64,000 nucleotides of DNA from Gymnothorax reevesii (lineage: Eukaryota > Chordata > Actinopteri > Anguilliformes > Muraenidae): assembly GCA_029721435.1 (NCBI GenBank), contig CM056583.1, positions 55,488,120 through 55,552,119 on the forward strand. Direction: 5' to 3'. Shown here in pieces: positions 24,646 through 35,841 of this stretch (position 1 is the first letter of the stretch; the number at the start of each line of letters is the position of its first letter). A program made the translations under genes and the position numbers. The notes beneath the pieces were generated by a model, which saw only the letters and a program-made list of their open reading frames with translations, did no database searches and was not told where the DNA came from.

Positions 24646-27600
24646 GTATCGGACTTGTCCAATGGGCTTGTGTTTTCTCCTCGACTCTCGCAAACGCAAT
24701 GGTTCAAAAGTACAAAGGATGGTCTGCGAGAGAGATAGTATTTTGAAATCGCGAGCTGACGTGTCATCATATGCATCCAGTTATCCGTTCACTCGCCTCA
24801 ATAAAACCAAAAATTTGGTCATTCCTCTTCCTCGAATTTGCGTAATTACCCCGAAATAATCCACTGTACGATGTTAAACGAGCGAAAGACTGCGCGTTGC
24901 TTTATGCCAGTGTATAAGACAGGAATCCCATTCAACCAAATTAAACTATAGTTGACAGGCTGGCCTTATTTCATTTGATGGCACAACAGAGCTTGAACTG
25001 CGCGCTCAGTCTCAGCACTGCTTTCATTTTGGCACGGTATAAATCACTTCAGTGCTGCACGAAGTGCCCTATCGGTTCCGAGCGGGGTCATTATTCATAC
25101 GGCAGAATAATAAAACAGAGACCAAGCGATGCTTTTGAACTGAGGGTTTAAAAATGCTGGACATATTTATCAGATGCGAATGACAGAATGAGCAGTGATA
25201 ATATTGTCACCTCAAACTCTTATTAAAACAAGCCTCAAACAAAGCCTTCTTGTTTTAAATTAGAGGTGTTTAATATTTAGTGAGCGTAATGTAAATAACG
25301 GGTACCTGTATATTTTGGAGAGATGCTAGTGGTGTTGTTTGGGCCCGCTATATGTAAAACTGGAGATTCAAGCGCCAACAAAGCTTCTGTTTAAACAAAC
25401 GCCGAACAGATGGATTTTAGTGATACTGGCTGCCCCAGAATAAAGATGTCAGTTTTTGGAAATGATGTATGGTAATGGTGCAATTCAGGAGAACCCCTTC
25501 TGCAGACGCGGCCGCCACATCTATCATTAATTACAGCATTGTCCTGTTTCAAGTCACTCTGCATGATTTATTCATAGCAAAACCCATCCTCCAGTTGGCT
25601 GGAAGGAAAGTCCTTAAGCGCCTTGTATTTGCTTGGCCCTCCACCCCCCTTTACCTGCTGTTTGGCCCGGTCTGACTGGGGAGTGGCACCCAGACAACCT
25701 CCCCGCCTGGATGTGCTGCTGGGAGAGTCTGTTAGCTTCGTCGGATGCTTTGTTTTGAGGTGGCGAGCATAAAACAAAGGGCATTGAGCCAGTGGGTTTT
25801 TTTTTTTTTTTTTTTGGAACTCAAAAGGAATGTTACTGTGTTTTGATTTCCTTATTTCTTTACTGAAGTAAAATATTGAAGGGGTGAGGATGAGGGTTTT
25901 GTGTCCTTTTAAATTCTTTGTTTTATTCTGATTGATTGTAATTTGATTTTAGATTTTCTTGTTTTAATTGTGATGCGTCTTGATCAAATTTTGGCCAATT
26001 TGTAAACAATGCTTTTGAAACAACTGTACATGTGTTTATGGAGGACAGCTTCAATCATCCGGAATGTTGCATTGTTATTATACTTTGAGCTCCATTATAT
26101 TCTGATGTACAGGTCAGAGTCTTATGTTTTTGTGATTTTTAACCCACATTATATCAAACAATTTACGCACAGAAAGATTTCCAGCTTTTACTGATGGACT
26201 TCTGTAATACATTTTGTTTTCACAATATAAAAAAAATTGTACGTTTAATGTTTGGTCGTCTATTTCAGGGCAGTGTTTGGGACAGCTGGGTTCATTGCTG
26301 TTTTTGATTAGGTTTGTTCAGTCGCTTCCTTAGTCCTGGTGTAAGAGAACTTTGGAAATTAGTCGTGATTCTAAACTTTCGACTGCCTTTGGAGCCTTTG
26401 ATTTTCAGCATTAGGATTGGCGTTATGTCGGTCAATGAAGAAAACAACAGCAACAACAACAACTAAAAAAAAAACCCCTCAAGGCTGAGAAATTGGACAA
26501 AAAGACAAAGAGGATCGAAAGCCACACAATGGGCTCGCCTAAGTTGACTAATTGAAAAAAAAGGAGTGGCTATGATGTGTTTTGGGGATTTTTACTGTTG
26601 GATAAAACATGTAGATTTGAAGGCATGTGTTTGATCTTGAGCAGATAAAACACTGTCATACCCTTCAGAGGTCATTCTGCTGCTGCAGTCAGCAGTGGCA
26701 TAGGCAGTGATGTATAACTGAGCCAGCACCGGTCGCAGCCGTGCATGGCCACAAAATAACACCCTTACCACTGTGTTTCATTCACGAGGGGTGCCTGTAT
26801 CTTCAGCAGATCCCTTTCTCCTCCTGAGTTTGCGCTTTTCACTCTGGATGTGTCATTCTTGGTCTTCTCTTCCCAAATGTCTCTTTTTCCAGAACTCTGC
26901 CGGCCTGCTAAATTGCAAACGAACCTGGACATACTGCGTTTACAGCTTACTGGTGGTTTGCCATCTTGTATTCTTGCTTGCTAGCGCCATTTCTGAATCT
27001 TCTGCTGACAGTAATCACTGACACATCCTCGTGTGTCACTTCAAGAGAGCATATGGATCATGGGCTGCTGTTGGGGGCGGAGGGTTCTTCATTATTGTGG
27101 AAATTCTTTGCCCATCAACTGCTGACATCTTTCTTAGCCGACCCTTCCCGATGACTGAGCTGATCAAAATACCCGTTTTCTTTCCTAATAAAGATGTTCT
27201 AAACATATTGGCATGCCAATGTTTGGTCCATGTCACCAACTGATATTTATTTCTTAGCTTCATTAGGCTTGATCACCTTTAATTGGCACTACTGTAGTCA
27301 TTACGTTGTCACTAATGGATAATGAAGGCAATAAAAAGCCTAGAATTAAGGCCTGATACTCAAAGCTTCTTTACACCAAGTGATTGAACACACAAGGCTA
27401 ACTGGTGTGCCTGCAAAGCTGCCTGTCCCAAGAAGTATGGTGTTATGTTTTTTAAAAAAAAAGCTTTTTAGATGTAACCAAAATGTGTAAAAATAGCCAT
27501 TAGTATGCACCTTTTGAGTACAAGTCTAAAATGTTTGGGTTCTGAGCCACATGTTGGAAATATGCGTGTCCTTCCCTGGCTCTGGGCTGCCTGTCGGGTG

Positions 27601-29876
27601 GAGGAGGTGACTCGGACAGGAAGGCTGGTGTGGAGGTGCAGAATGTGTCCGTATTTTCACAGGTGAAAGTGGCTTGTCCTGGTTTTCCCGACTGAGGTAC
27701 TGAGACGCTTCGAGAGGATGTTCTGCACGAGTTTTGATTGGTCCGTGGCTCTCCAAGGGGAGAGAAGCACTAGCCTTCCATTGCGATAAGTCAGTGATCA
27801 TCTCCATGTCACTCAACCGAGAGTTCCTGAGGTTTATTTTAAAATTTAAACTTTAAATTTAAACTTGAGCTTTCGAATATGTACCTGTGTAGGGTATCTA
27901 TGGCATTCGTTTTTTGGTGAAGAGGAATAAGAAGTTAAGAAAATTCACATAAATAGCTGGGAGGTGGTACATTACTTTGGCAAATATAATTTTTAATGAG
28001 TAGCCATTTTAAATGAGAGTTATTCAGCTGTACAGAAGTGAACCATCAGCAGCACTGAAGCTGCTGTGGTCTCGGAGGCGCTGGGCGATTCCCAACCAGT
28101 CTCTGCTTTTCGCTCTGTCCTTGGCTGTTGCGGTGGGCTGCACACCGCGGCGAATTGCTCCCAGATCCTCCTCCATGCCCCCTTTCTGCAAGCCGTCTTT
28201 GTGCTGGCTGTGCTGGTGTGGAAACGGTTGCTGTGACGTCTCTGTGGCGGGGCTGCTGGTGCTCTGTTTCTCCACCGCTTTGAGGACTTGCGTTGCCCCC
28301 GGTTACTCTTGAGGTTCCGCTGGGTAAAAGCTCACAGATGGAGGAGGTTCCCCCCATCTTGAATCTTGCTGCCTTGAGTTACTCTCTCAGTATTTTCTTG
28401 TGGAACATTTTGCAAACAAAAAGCTGAGCCCTGTGTTTTGTGCGAGGTTTCCCTTGTGGTTTTTTAAAAGTAATCGCCACTTTGGCTGTGAACTTCACAC
28501 TAAGTCTGGAGGGAAGACTGTGTGTGTATTTGTGCTCACAAGATGAGAGGGCTCGGTACCCTCCTGGTTTACTTGCATGATTCACCTAAAAATGAGCGTT
28601 CTTTCAACATTTCTTTGTTTGTGGTTCCTTTTTTTTTCACTTGAGGATTTTCCTCCAGAGATGCAGGATAGCGTCCGTCTTTTTAAAATTCAGTTCAGGA
28701 AGCCTTTTGCATTAGCCTTCCTCCCAGCCCCCTGGCACATTTTGGGAAAACACATTTGGCTTTCATTCTGGTAAACAAAGAGGGCCTTTCCCTGCGCTGG
28801 GGGACATAGAGTCCGTTTTGTGTCTCTTTTCTCCTTCTCTCCTGCTGCTGCTTCAGCCTCTGTAAGGGCCCAGCTAAACCAGTGACTCGCAGTTGTGGTG
28901 GCTCTTGCCAATGGTCCATGAACGCATGTGCACAGCGCCTCTCTAAAGCGAGTCACGGGATTCCCGTCATGTACACTGAATGGGGCGCCTCACCTCTTGT
29001 GCAGATTCAAACTGTGGAGCTCTCTGTCTCTTGTGTGTCTCTGCGCTCGGCCGGCTGGATTCACAAATTATAGTGAAACACAAAGCCATCATCTTGGCTA
29101 CAAACCGTTGGTTTTAATTGCTTATTTATCACAAATGCAGTTATGCGCTAATTAGTTGGAGCCTTAAGCTTACTCGGAACTGGTTTACAAATTATAACGA
29201 AACTCGTAGTGAAGCCGTTGGGTTCGTTACGAGTAAACTCTGTTTAATTGTTCATTTGAGGCAGTTTAACAATTAGCATTATTTAAAATGGTGATGGCCT
29301 AATTCTCTGCTGTGATGCGCATGGTGGAGATCCTTGAATGCTTTGGGTAAAAGCCATTGTCCTTGCTCTGATCATTTCAATTTTATAATTTACATTTTAT
29401 GCTACACTGAACAAATCTGTTTATTTTTAAATCAAATGTAATTTTTTAATTGACAATGGCATTGTGCAGCCACAGGGCTGTCCTTTGCTTAATTTCCTAT
29501 TTCCGACTGGAGCGCTGACCAGAATACATGCAGACAACATTTATATACTGCATTGCCATTTCAGTCATTCTTCAAGCCATTCCTTCAAGGAGGTGACTGT
29601 CCAAATTTTCTTTGGTTTGCATATCACAAGTACTTTGTATTATGAATGTGAAACATTTGAGACTCTTGCAACATATGACAGGCTGACCTTGTGCACTGAC
29701 ATGCAGAAAATTTCCCCCATCAGCCATGAAATGAAAGTGTTTGTTTCCATCACTCCCCAGTCCTTTCAGGTTTTCCATTCACACGCCGGCCCTGATCCTG
29801 CCCTCTTGTCGTGATCCTCACATCAGATCTTAATGAGTTTCAATGAATCTTACAGGATCCCAGTAGTATTTGAGCT

Positions 29877-30063
29877 GAGGTGGCAAACTGGTCCGTAAAA
29901 GGGCAGAGAGGCAGCAGGTTTTCATCCCGACTGACCGGAAGCACACCTGATACCATATTAAATTAGTTGTATCAGATATTAAATTAGTTGTATCAGGTGT
30001 GCTTCTGCTTGGCTGGAATGAAAACCTGCAGCCCCTCGGCCCTTTAATGGACCAGTTTGACTC
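29877..30063. mobile_element. palindromic MITE, family M1, copy 1
   Basis: Inverted repeats of about 75 bp make up most of the element. The left arm has GGTGGCAAACTGGTCC and GCAGCAGGTTTTCATCCCGA. The right arm complements it with TGGAATGAAAACCTGCAGCC and GGACCAGTTTGACTC. The centre holds a short tandem duplication of ATTAAATTAGTTGTATCAG. The same arms occur at 61221-61423. Non-autonomous, with no coding potential. Confidence 0.8.
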
Positions 30064-31216
30064 GCGTATCAGAGCCGTCAGCACAATTGCATATTCTTTG
30101 CTTTTTTCTCTTACTATCCTGAACACGGTTCTTTTCATTTTTATTGGATTTACTTTTGCTCCTAGACCGGGAAAATATGGCCTGAGGAACTGAAAATATG
30201 GATCATTGTGGAATTACCACTTAAATGTGGCCTGTGCCTCAAGACCAGATGTAATGGATCCCTCCATCCACTGCAGTTTTCAGATGGCCCTGCCCATGTC
30301 AGCCTCTCCACCTCTCTCCCACCCGGCACTGAGGCATCCATCTCGCTCCATTAAACTCGTCCCCGTCCTCGCTCACATCATCTCCGCAAATGATTCCTCG
30401 GCGTTAATCTCCCGCCTTTTCCAGTCGGCCGAAAGAGCAAGCCTTCTGTGATAATCTGTGTAATGTGTTACCCACGGTTATTGCTCAGCTGAAGGAAGAT
30501 GCTGCTCGCGGCTATGCTCTAACTCTCCGGTGAGAGATAATGCAGCTTGGAGCTGATGAAAGAAACCATATGAGGTGCCTGTGGCCATTTTCGATATCGC
30601 TGTGTAGAGAGGTACGTGAGGGCCAAAGCAGTTTCACCTCTCAGGTGTGATTATACACCAATTGTGATAGAAATGCTTGCATGGAGAAGGGAGACCCTCA
30701 GAGCCCAGCTTCTCTGGAATGCTGGGTACACAGATGACCACTGAACTAGTGGAGTCAGCGGGAAATTTTATGCTCCACAATATGAGACCTTACGGACATG
30801 CTCTTTTCACTATCTTGATAAAGGACCCAGCAGGAGAACTGCTATGCTGTCTGTGATATTACCAATATTATTTAAGAAATGGATTTAAATAAAAGATTTC
30901 TGAATAATTTGGACAATTTGGAGTTCTTTTGAAAGCCTTTTGGCTCATCTGTTGAACGTGAACCCCTGTTCAGCATTATTGAGTACATGGCAGGAAAACC
31001 ACTTCTGCTGCCTCTTATAGTCCCAATATATAGTATGGAGTGATTGAAGAGCAGTGATGCATTGAATTGATTCTGGTACCAGAGAGTCATGATTTTCATG
31101 ATTTGATAGAAATTCCTGATTGACTCTCAAAAATTTTTGTCAAAAATGATTGGTTCAGTATCAAAACTGGTGCCATATATACATTGAATATTTACTCTTG
31201 TATTTTGTAGCAAGTA
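30064..31216. other. intron 2, no gene seen
   Basis: No recognised element. The stretch at 30430-30590 has a more balanced, motif-dense composition than its surroundings and may be conserved non-coding DNA; this cannot be told from one sequence. Confidence 0.35.
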
Positions 31217-32819
31217 CAAAACCCAAAACCAGTGAAGTTGGCACATTATGTAAATCATAGATAAAAACAGAATACAATTATTTGCAAATCCTTTTCAACT
31301 TACATTCAATTGAATACGCTGCAAAGACAACATATTTGATGTTCAAACTGAGAAACTTTTTTTTTTGCAAATAATCATTAACTTAGAATTTAAAGGCAGC
31401 AACACATTGCAAAAAGGTTGGCACAGGGGCCTTTTTACCACTGTGTTACATCGCCTTTCCTTTTAACGGCACTCAGTAAACGTTTGGGAACTGAGAAGAC
31501 CAATTCTTGAAGCTTTTCAGGTGGAATTCTTTCCCATTCTTGCTTGATGTACAGCTTAAGTTGTTCAACAGTCCGGGGTCTCCGTTGTCGTATTTTACGC
31601 TTCATAATGCGCCACACATTTTCAATGGGAGACAGGTCTGGACTACAGGCAGGCCAGTCTAGTATCAGCACTCTTTTACTACGGAGCCATGCTGTTGTAA
31701 CACGTGCAGAATGTGGCTTGGCATTGTCTTGCTGAAATAAGCAGGGGCGTCCATGAAAAAGACGTTGCTTGGATGGCAACATATGTTGCTCCAAAATCTG
31801 TATGTACCTTTCAGCATTAATGGTGCCTTCACATATGTGTAAGTTGCCCATGCCTTGGGTACTAATACACCCCCATATCATCACAGATGCTGGCTTTTGA
31901 ACTTAGCTCCTAAAACAGTCCGGATGGTCCTTTTCCTCTTTGGTCCGGAGGACACGACGTCCACAGTTTCCAAAAACAATTTGAAATGTGGACTCGTCAG
32001 ACCACAGAACACTTTTCCACTTTGCATCAGTCCATCTTAGATGAGCTTGGGCCCAGCAAAGCCGGCGGCGTTTCTGGGTGCTGTTGATAAATGGCTTTCG
32101 CTTTGCATTGTAGAGTTTTAACTTGGACTTGCAGATGTAGCGACGAACTGTAGTTACTTACAGTGGTTTTCTGAGATGTTCCTGAGCCCATGTGGTGATG
32201 TCCTTTACACACTGATGTCGGTTTTTGATGCAGTACCGCCTGAGGGATCGAAGGTCACGGGCATGCAATGTTGGTTTTCGGCCTTGTCGCTTACGTGCAC
32301 TGATTTCTCCAGATTCTCTGAACCTTTTGACGATATTATGGACCGTAGATGATGAAATCCCTAAATTTCTTGCAACAGCTCGTTGAGGAATGTTGTTTTT
32401 AAACTGTTCGACAATCAGACACGCATTTGTTCACTAAGTGGTGAGCCTCGCCCCATCCTTGTTTGTGAATGACTGAGCATTTCAGGGAAGCTGCTTTTAT
32501 ACCCAATCATGGCACCTACCTGTTGCCAATTAGCCCGTTCACCTGTGGGATGTTCCTGATAAGTGTTTGATGAGCATTCCTCAACTCTCTCAGTCTTTTT
32601 TGCCACTTGTGCCAGCTTTTTTGAAACATGTTGCAGGCATCAAATTCCAAATGAGCTAATATTTGCAAAAAATTACGAAGTCTACCTGTTCGAACATTAA
32701 GTAACTTGTCTTTGCAGTGTATTCAATTGAATATAGGTTGAAAAGGATTTGCAAATCATTGTATTCTGTTTTTATTTATGATTTACACAACGTGCCAACT
32801 TCACTGGTTTTGGGTTTTG
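31217..32819 (-). mobile_element. Tc1/mariner-type transposon copy B, 1.6 kb, with long TIRs
   Basis: The left end begins CAAAACCCAAAACCAGTGAA and the right end is its perfect complement (CACTGGTTTTGGGTTTTG). Similarity continues for about 215 bases (GTGTAAATCATaAATAAAAA, GATTTGCAAATCCTTTTCAA on the element strand). TA flanks both ends (31215-31216 and 32820-32821). The transposase runs on the - strand. This is a separate family from copy A: the termini differ, but element length, TIR length and protein type are the same. Confidence 0.92.
31435..32456 (-). pseudogene. decayed Tc1-type transposase (copy B), DD34E residues kept
   Basis: Start at ATG 32456-32454 (MGRGSPLSEQMR). A stop and frameshift follow at once; the helix-turn-helix part (VEQFKNNIPQRAVARNL, IVKRFRESGEIS) is read in another frame. 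A TAA follows HLRKPL near 32158 and another precedes the MMIWGCIS segment near 31904. The C-terminal 149 residues from 31884 are intact and carry QQDNAKPH and SPIENVW with exactly 34 residues between Asp and Glu, plus the first Asp in WSDEST. All three catalytic residues are kept but the gene is broken at the N-terminus and in the middle. The intact family protein is about 340 residues. Confidence 0.9.
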
Positions 32820-35706
32820 TATGAATTGGTATGAAAAGGTACAAAAAAAAGGTAAGATAGTTTTGTTTACTGTTAAAGGATTGTGATCATGGAAGTCTTG
32901 TTTGGCTGACAGCCTTGCGCGTTCATAACCAGCATCATAACCAGCCCCTCACAGATCGAGGGAGGTTTTCAGGTTGCTGGATGGTCCCTGTCTTGGAGAA
33001 CAATTTTATGTGGGCTGTTTGTATTGGATTGGGGATCCTGTGATGACTGATCTCTGGACGTAATTACCGTGCTGCTCGACGTGTGCGCTACATCGTGAAA
33101 ACGAGTGGCCTCAGCTGATGTACTCTTTCTTGTCCACCTGTGGCTGAATTGACTGAGGAGCTCATAACAGTGTGGAATGGGAGATTCCCTCAAAATCACA
33201 TTGTACGATTCAGTGAAGTATGTAGAAAGTGACTAAGTCTTTGCTCTTTGGTTTTGTCCTGTGGCAGATCTAAAACATGAGGTGAAAGCAGACTCTTCTG
33301 AACTTTAATCTGAAGATGTTTTGATATGTATTGAGTGAATCAAGTAGGAGGTTCAGTCTTGTTTATGCAGAGATGTTGTTCAAATATTTAGTGACTGCAC
33401 TGTATGCTCTGCCTCCTTCGCTCAATTTATCATTTCCTTGAATCACATTCCTTCCCAGGAGGTGAGGAAAGTGACACCATAGCGGTGTTCAAAAACCAAG
33501 GAAGGGGGAAGCACTTTCTCTTTGTAAATATGCACAAAAATAATCACTTTCACGGTACTTGGTGTACTATTGTCACTAAAGGATTGAGAATAATGCATCA
33601 AAACAGAGCCCAGAGCCTTAATTGGGTGCCTTGACAATACCACTTGGGGCAAAAATAAAAACCACAAGAAATAAAAAAAGCTAAGGTCGAAAGGTAATGA
33701 AGCCTACATTTTTTTTATTATTAAAGGGGTAGTTACAAGCCTTGTGGCCATTCGCTGCATGTTGTACTGTGAAGCTTTGATTTGTCGTGGCATTTACCCA
33801 ATCCATTTAACTCATGCATTTTGGGAAAAGGCTGTGTCCAAACTTTGTTTCTTTGTTTATTTCCTGTGTTTCATAGCAAAGGGACCTCATTGCCAGTGTT
33901 GAGCTGCTTGCGTAATATAGTTCTGTTACTAACCTCAGAGAAAAGGATGGAATATCTCGGGATGGAGACGAATCTGTCTGAAATCTGAGATGTTGGTTTT
34001 GATCTTGTGATACGGCAGGCCTACGGTAAGGATACATTTATTCAGAAGTTAAAAACCCTGCAGTGTTTAGTGTAGCATGTCTCAACTTTTTGGCCATATC
34101 CTGAGCCTGAACCTTTGAGCGCACTAATGTAGGGTTTGTTTCTTTCTCAAATAGTACACTTACAGATACGAATACCATTAATCGACTACAGGAGTTTAGT
34201 TGCTTGTAGAGGGTTTGGGAGTCAGGACAGAGTTGGTGTTTGTTGCCGGCAGAAACGCCGACCCATGGTATGGCAAGCGTAAAACCACTTGAGCGGATGC
34301 TGACGGCGCAGCTGCGCATTCTCAGGCCATCTGCCCAGCCGGCCTGTACGGAGCATCATTAACCGCTGACTGTTACTGGGGGTTCTCTCTACAGTGGGAA
34401 GGAAAGGCTAGAGGCTCGAGCACAGCTGTGACTGGAGGGCGGGGAGTGACATGGTGCATCTGGTGCTCTAAACCCAGCAGTGGTTGGCATAGTCACTGTT
34501 GTTAGTGCTGTAATCACCAAGTAAGAATATTCCATTGGACATAAGCTTTCAGGGCTCTAACCTTTTCTACCAGTTAGGTTTCAGTCTGTTTTTCTTTTTT
34601 CTCCTGGGTTTGGGAGCATCCAGAATGTAGCTGTGTGCAAATTTTCCTTGTATTTCGTTATTTTCACTTTTGAAAATTGCTTTGGCTTTAAAATTCATTG
34701 CTGGGCTATACATACTCGTGTCTTTTCAAGAAACTGGGAAACAAAAGTGTGACCGTGAAACAAGAACGAAAACGCCGATTCGGAAGTTGACATCTCTGCT
34801 TACGGTAACGTCAACTGTCCAAATGATATTTTAGAGGACAACATTATTCTGACGCTTAACTTTCATCTCAATGGATTACAGTGGACAAGAAATGCGTACT
34901 AATGAATCGGGCACTGCATGATAAGAGATTGCCTTGTAAACCTAGAAATATGATATCAATAAAATAAATTTTAGGGAAAAGTCATGAAAATAACAGGATT
35001 CAGACTATTTTTATCATAATTCCCTTTTCACATAACAGCCGTTGCGCCATACAAAATTGTGGACACAATTCCAGCGACATGCTGGAAAACTTTTGTGGCT
35101 GATCAAATGTATGCACAGAGTCATTCCATCAAATGTGAAAAAAATCAATAAATTGATGCGCACAATCAAAGAATAAAAATAGTCTTTGGTAATGGTCGTA
35201 ACTTACTGGACACAAAATTATTTTTAGTATTTGTGTTAGTATTTTTCAAAATTGATGGAAAGTAGCGAGGAGGAGGTTGGTTTATTGGCGCTAGGAAAGT
35301 AAATTCATTTGTAGAGTAGCACCTACATTGGAGCAATGCCTCTCATTCATGACCGGCCTGCCATGACAACAGTCGTTGGCACCGCAGATGCTGAGGGCAA
35401 CGACCATTACCCGATAATTTCAGTCTGATATCATCCTGACCAGTGCTGACCGGGAAGGTTTGTTACAAAGTTTAATTTATTCATTGGACTGTGAGTAAAT
35501 AACTTTAGGGCAAATCAGCATGATGCTTATTCATTTTAATTTCCCACATTGTTTCTTATAATAACTTATTTTTAATGTTACATTTTGGTGTCCTTATTCT
35601 AGCCAAAAATCATTTTAATTTAATTGAAAAAAAAAACTTCCGAGGTTCAAGGCCAAACTTTACCTTTACTATATCTTGGATATTTGGTAAACAAAATGTA
35701 CATTAA
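32820..35706. other. intron 2, no gene seen
   Basis: No exon or named repeat. Open frames at 33404-33634 and 34038-34319 lack splice support. Confidence 0.4.
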
Positions 35707-35841
35707 CCCTTTCATGCATGGAGGTCACTACAGTGTACAGCTGTTTAAAAGTGTTTTTTCTCTATATATGCCTGCAATTTTGGGCAGTGCTGCATGTTAG
35801 TTAAAAAATCCTGAGTTTATCATAATCCATGCATGAGAGGG
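35707..35841. mobile_element. piggyBac-like MITE, 135 bp, flanked by TTAA
   Basis: TTAA occurs directly on both sides (35703-35706 and 35842-35845). The termini are CCCTTTCATGCATGG on the left and, read inward on the other strand, CCCTCTCATGCATGG on the right: 15 bp with one mismatch. TTAA target duplication with CCC-starting inverted repeats is the signature of the piggyBac superfamily. Too short for a transposase. Confidence 0.85.

Larger units (their letters stand above)
22763..29876. other. intron 2, central part
   Basis: No supported coding exon. It includes the GC-rich block at 23190-23410, the CT microsatellite at 24579-24643, a (CAA)n-like run near 26448, poly-T near 25797 and a GC-rich stretch at about 27540-28360. 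Overlapping open frames on both strands of that stretch reflect base composition and not genes. Confidence 0.4.

Noticed and set aside
24496..24746. Arg-Glu and Ser-Leu repeat proteins
   Set aside because: They are translations of the (CT)33 microsatellite.
27526..28357. Overlapping open frames of 83 to 103 codons on both strands
   Set aside because: They overlap on opposite strands, lack splice-site pairs in the phase of the host gene and have no motif. The GC-rich composition explains them.
29210..29245. ACTCGTA / TACGAGT inverted repeat as a regulatory hairpin
   Set aside because: Seven base pairs with a long loop in AT-rich DNA is expected by chance.
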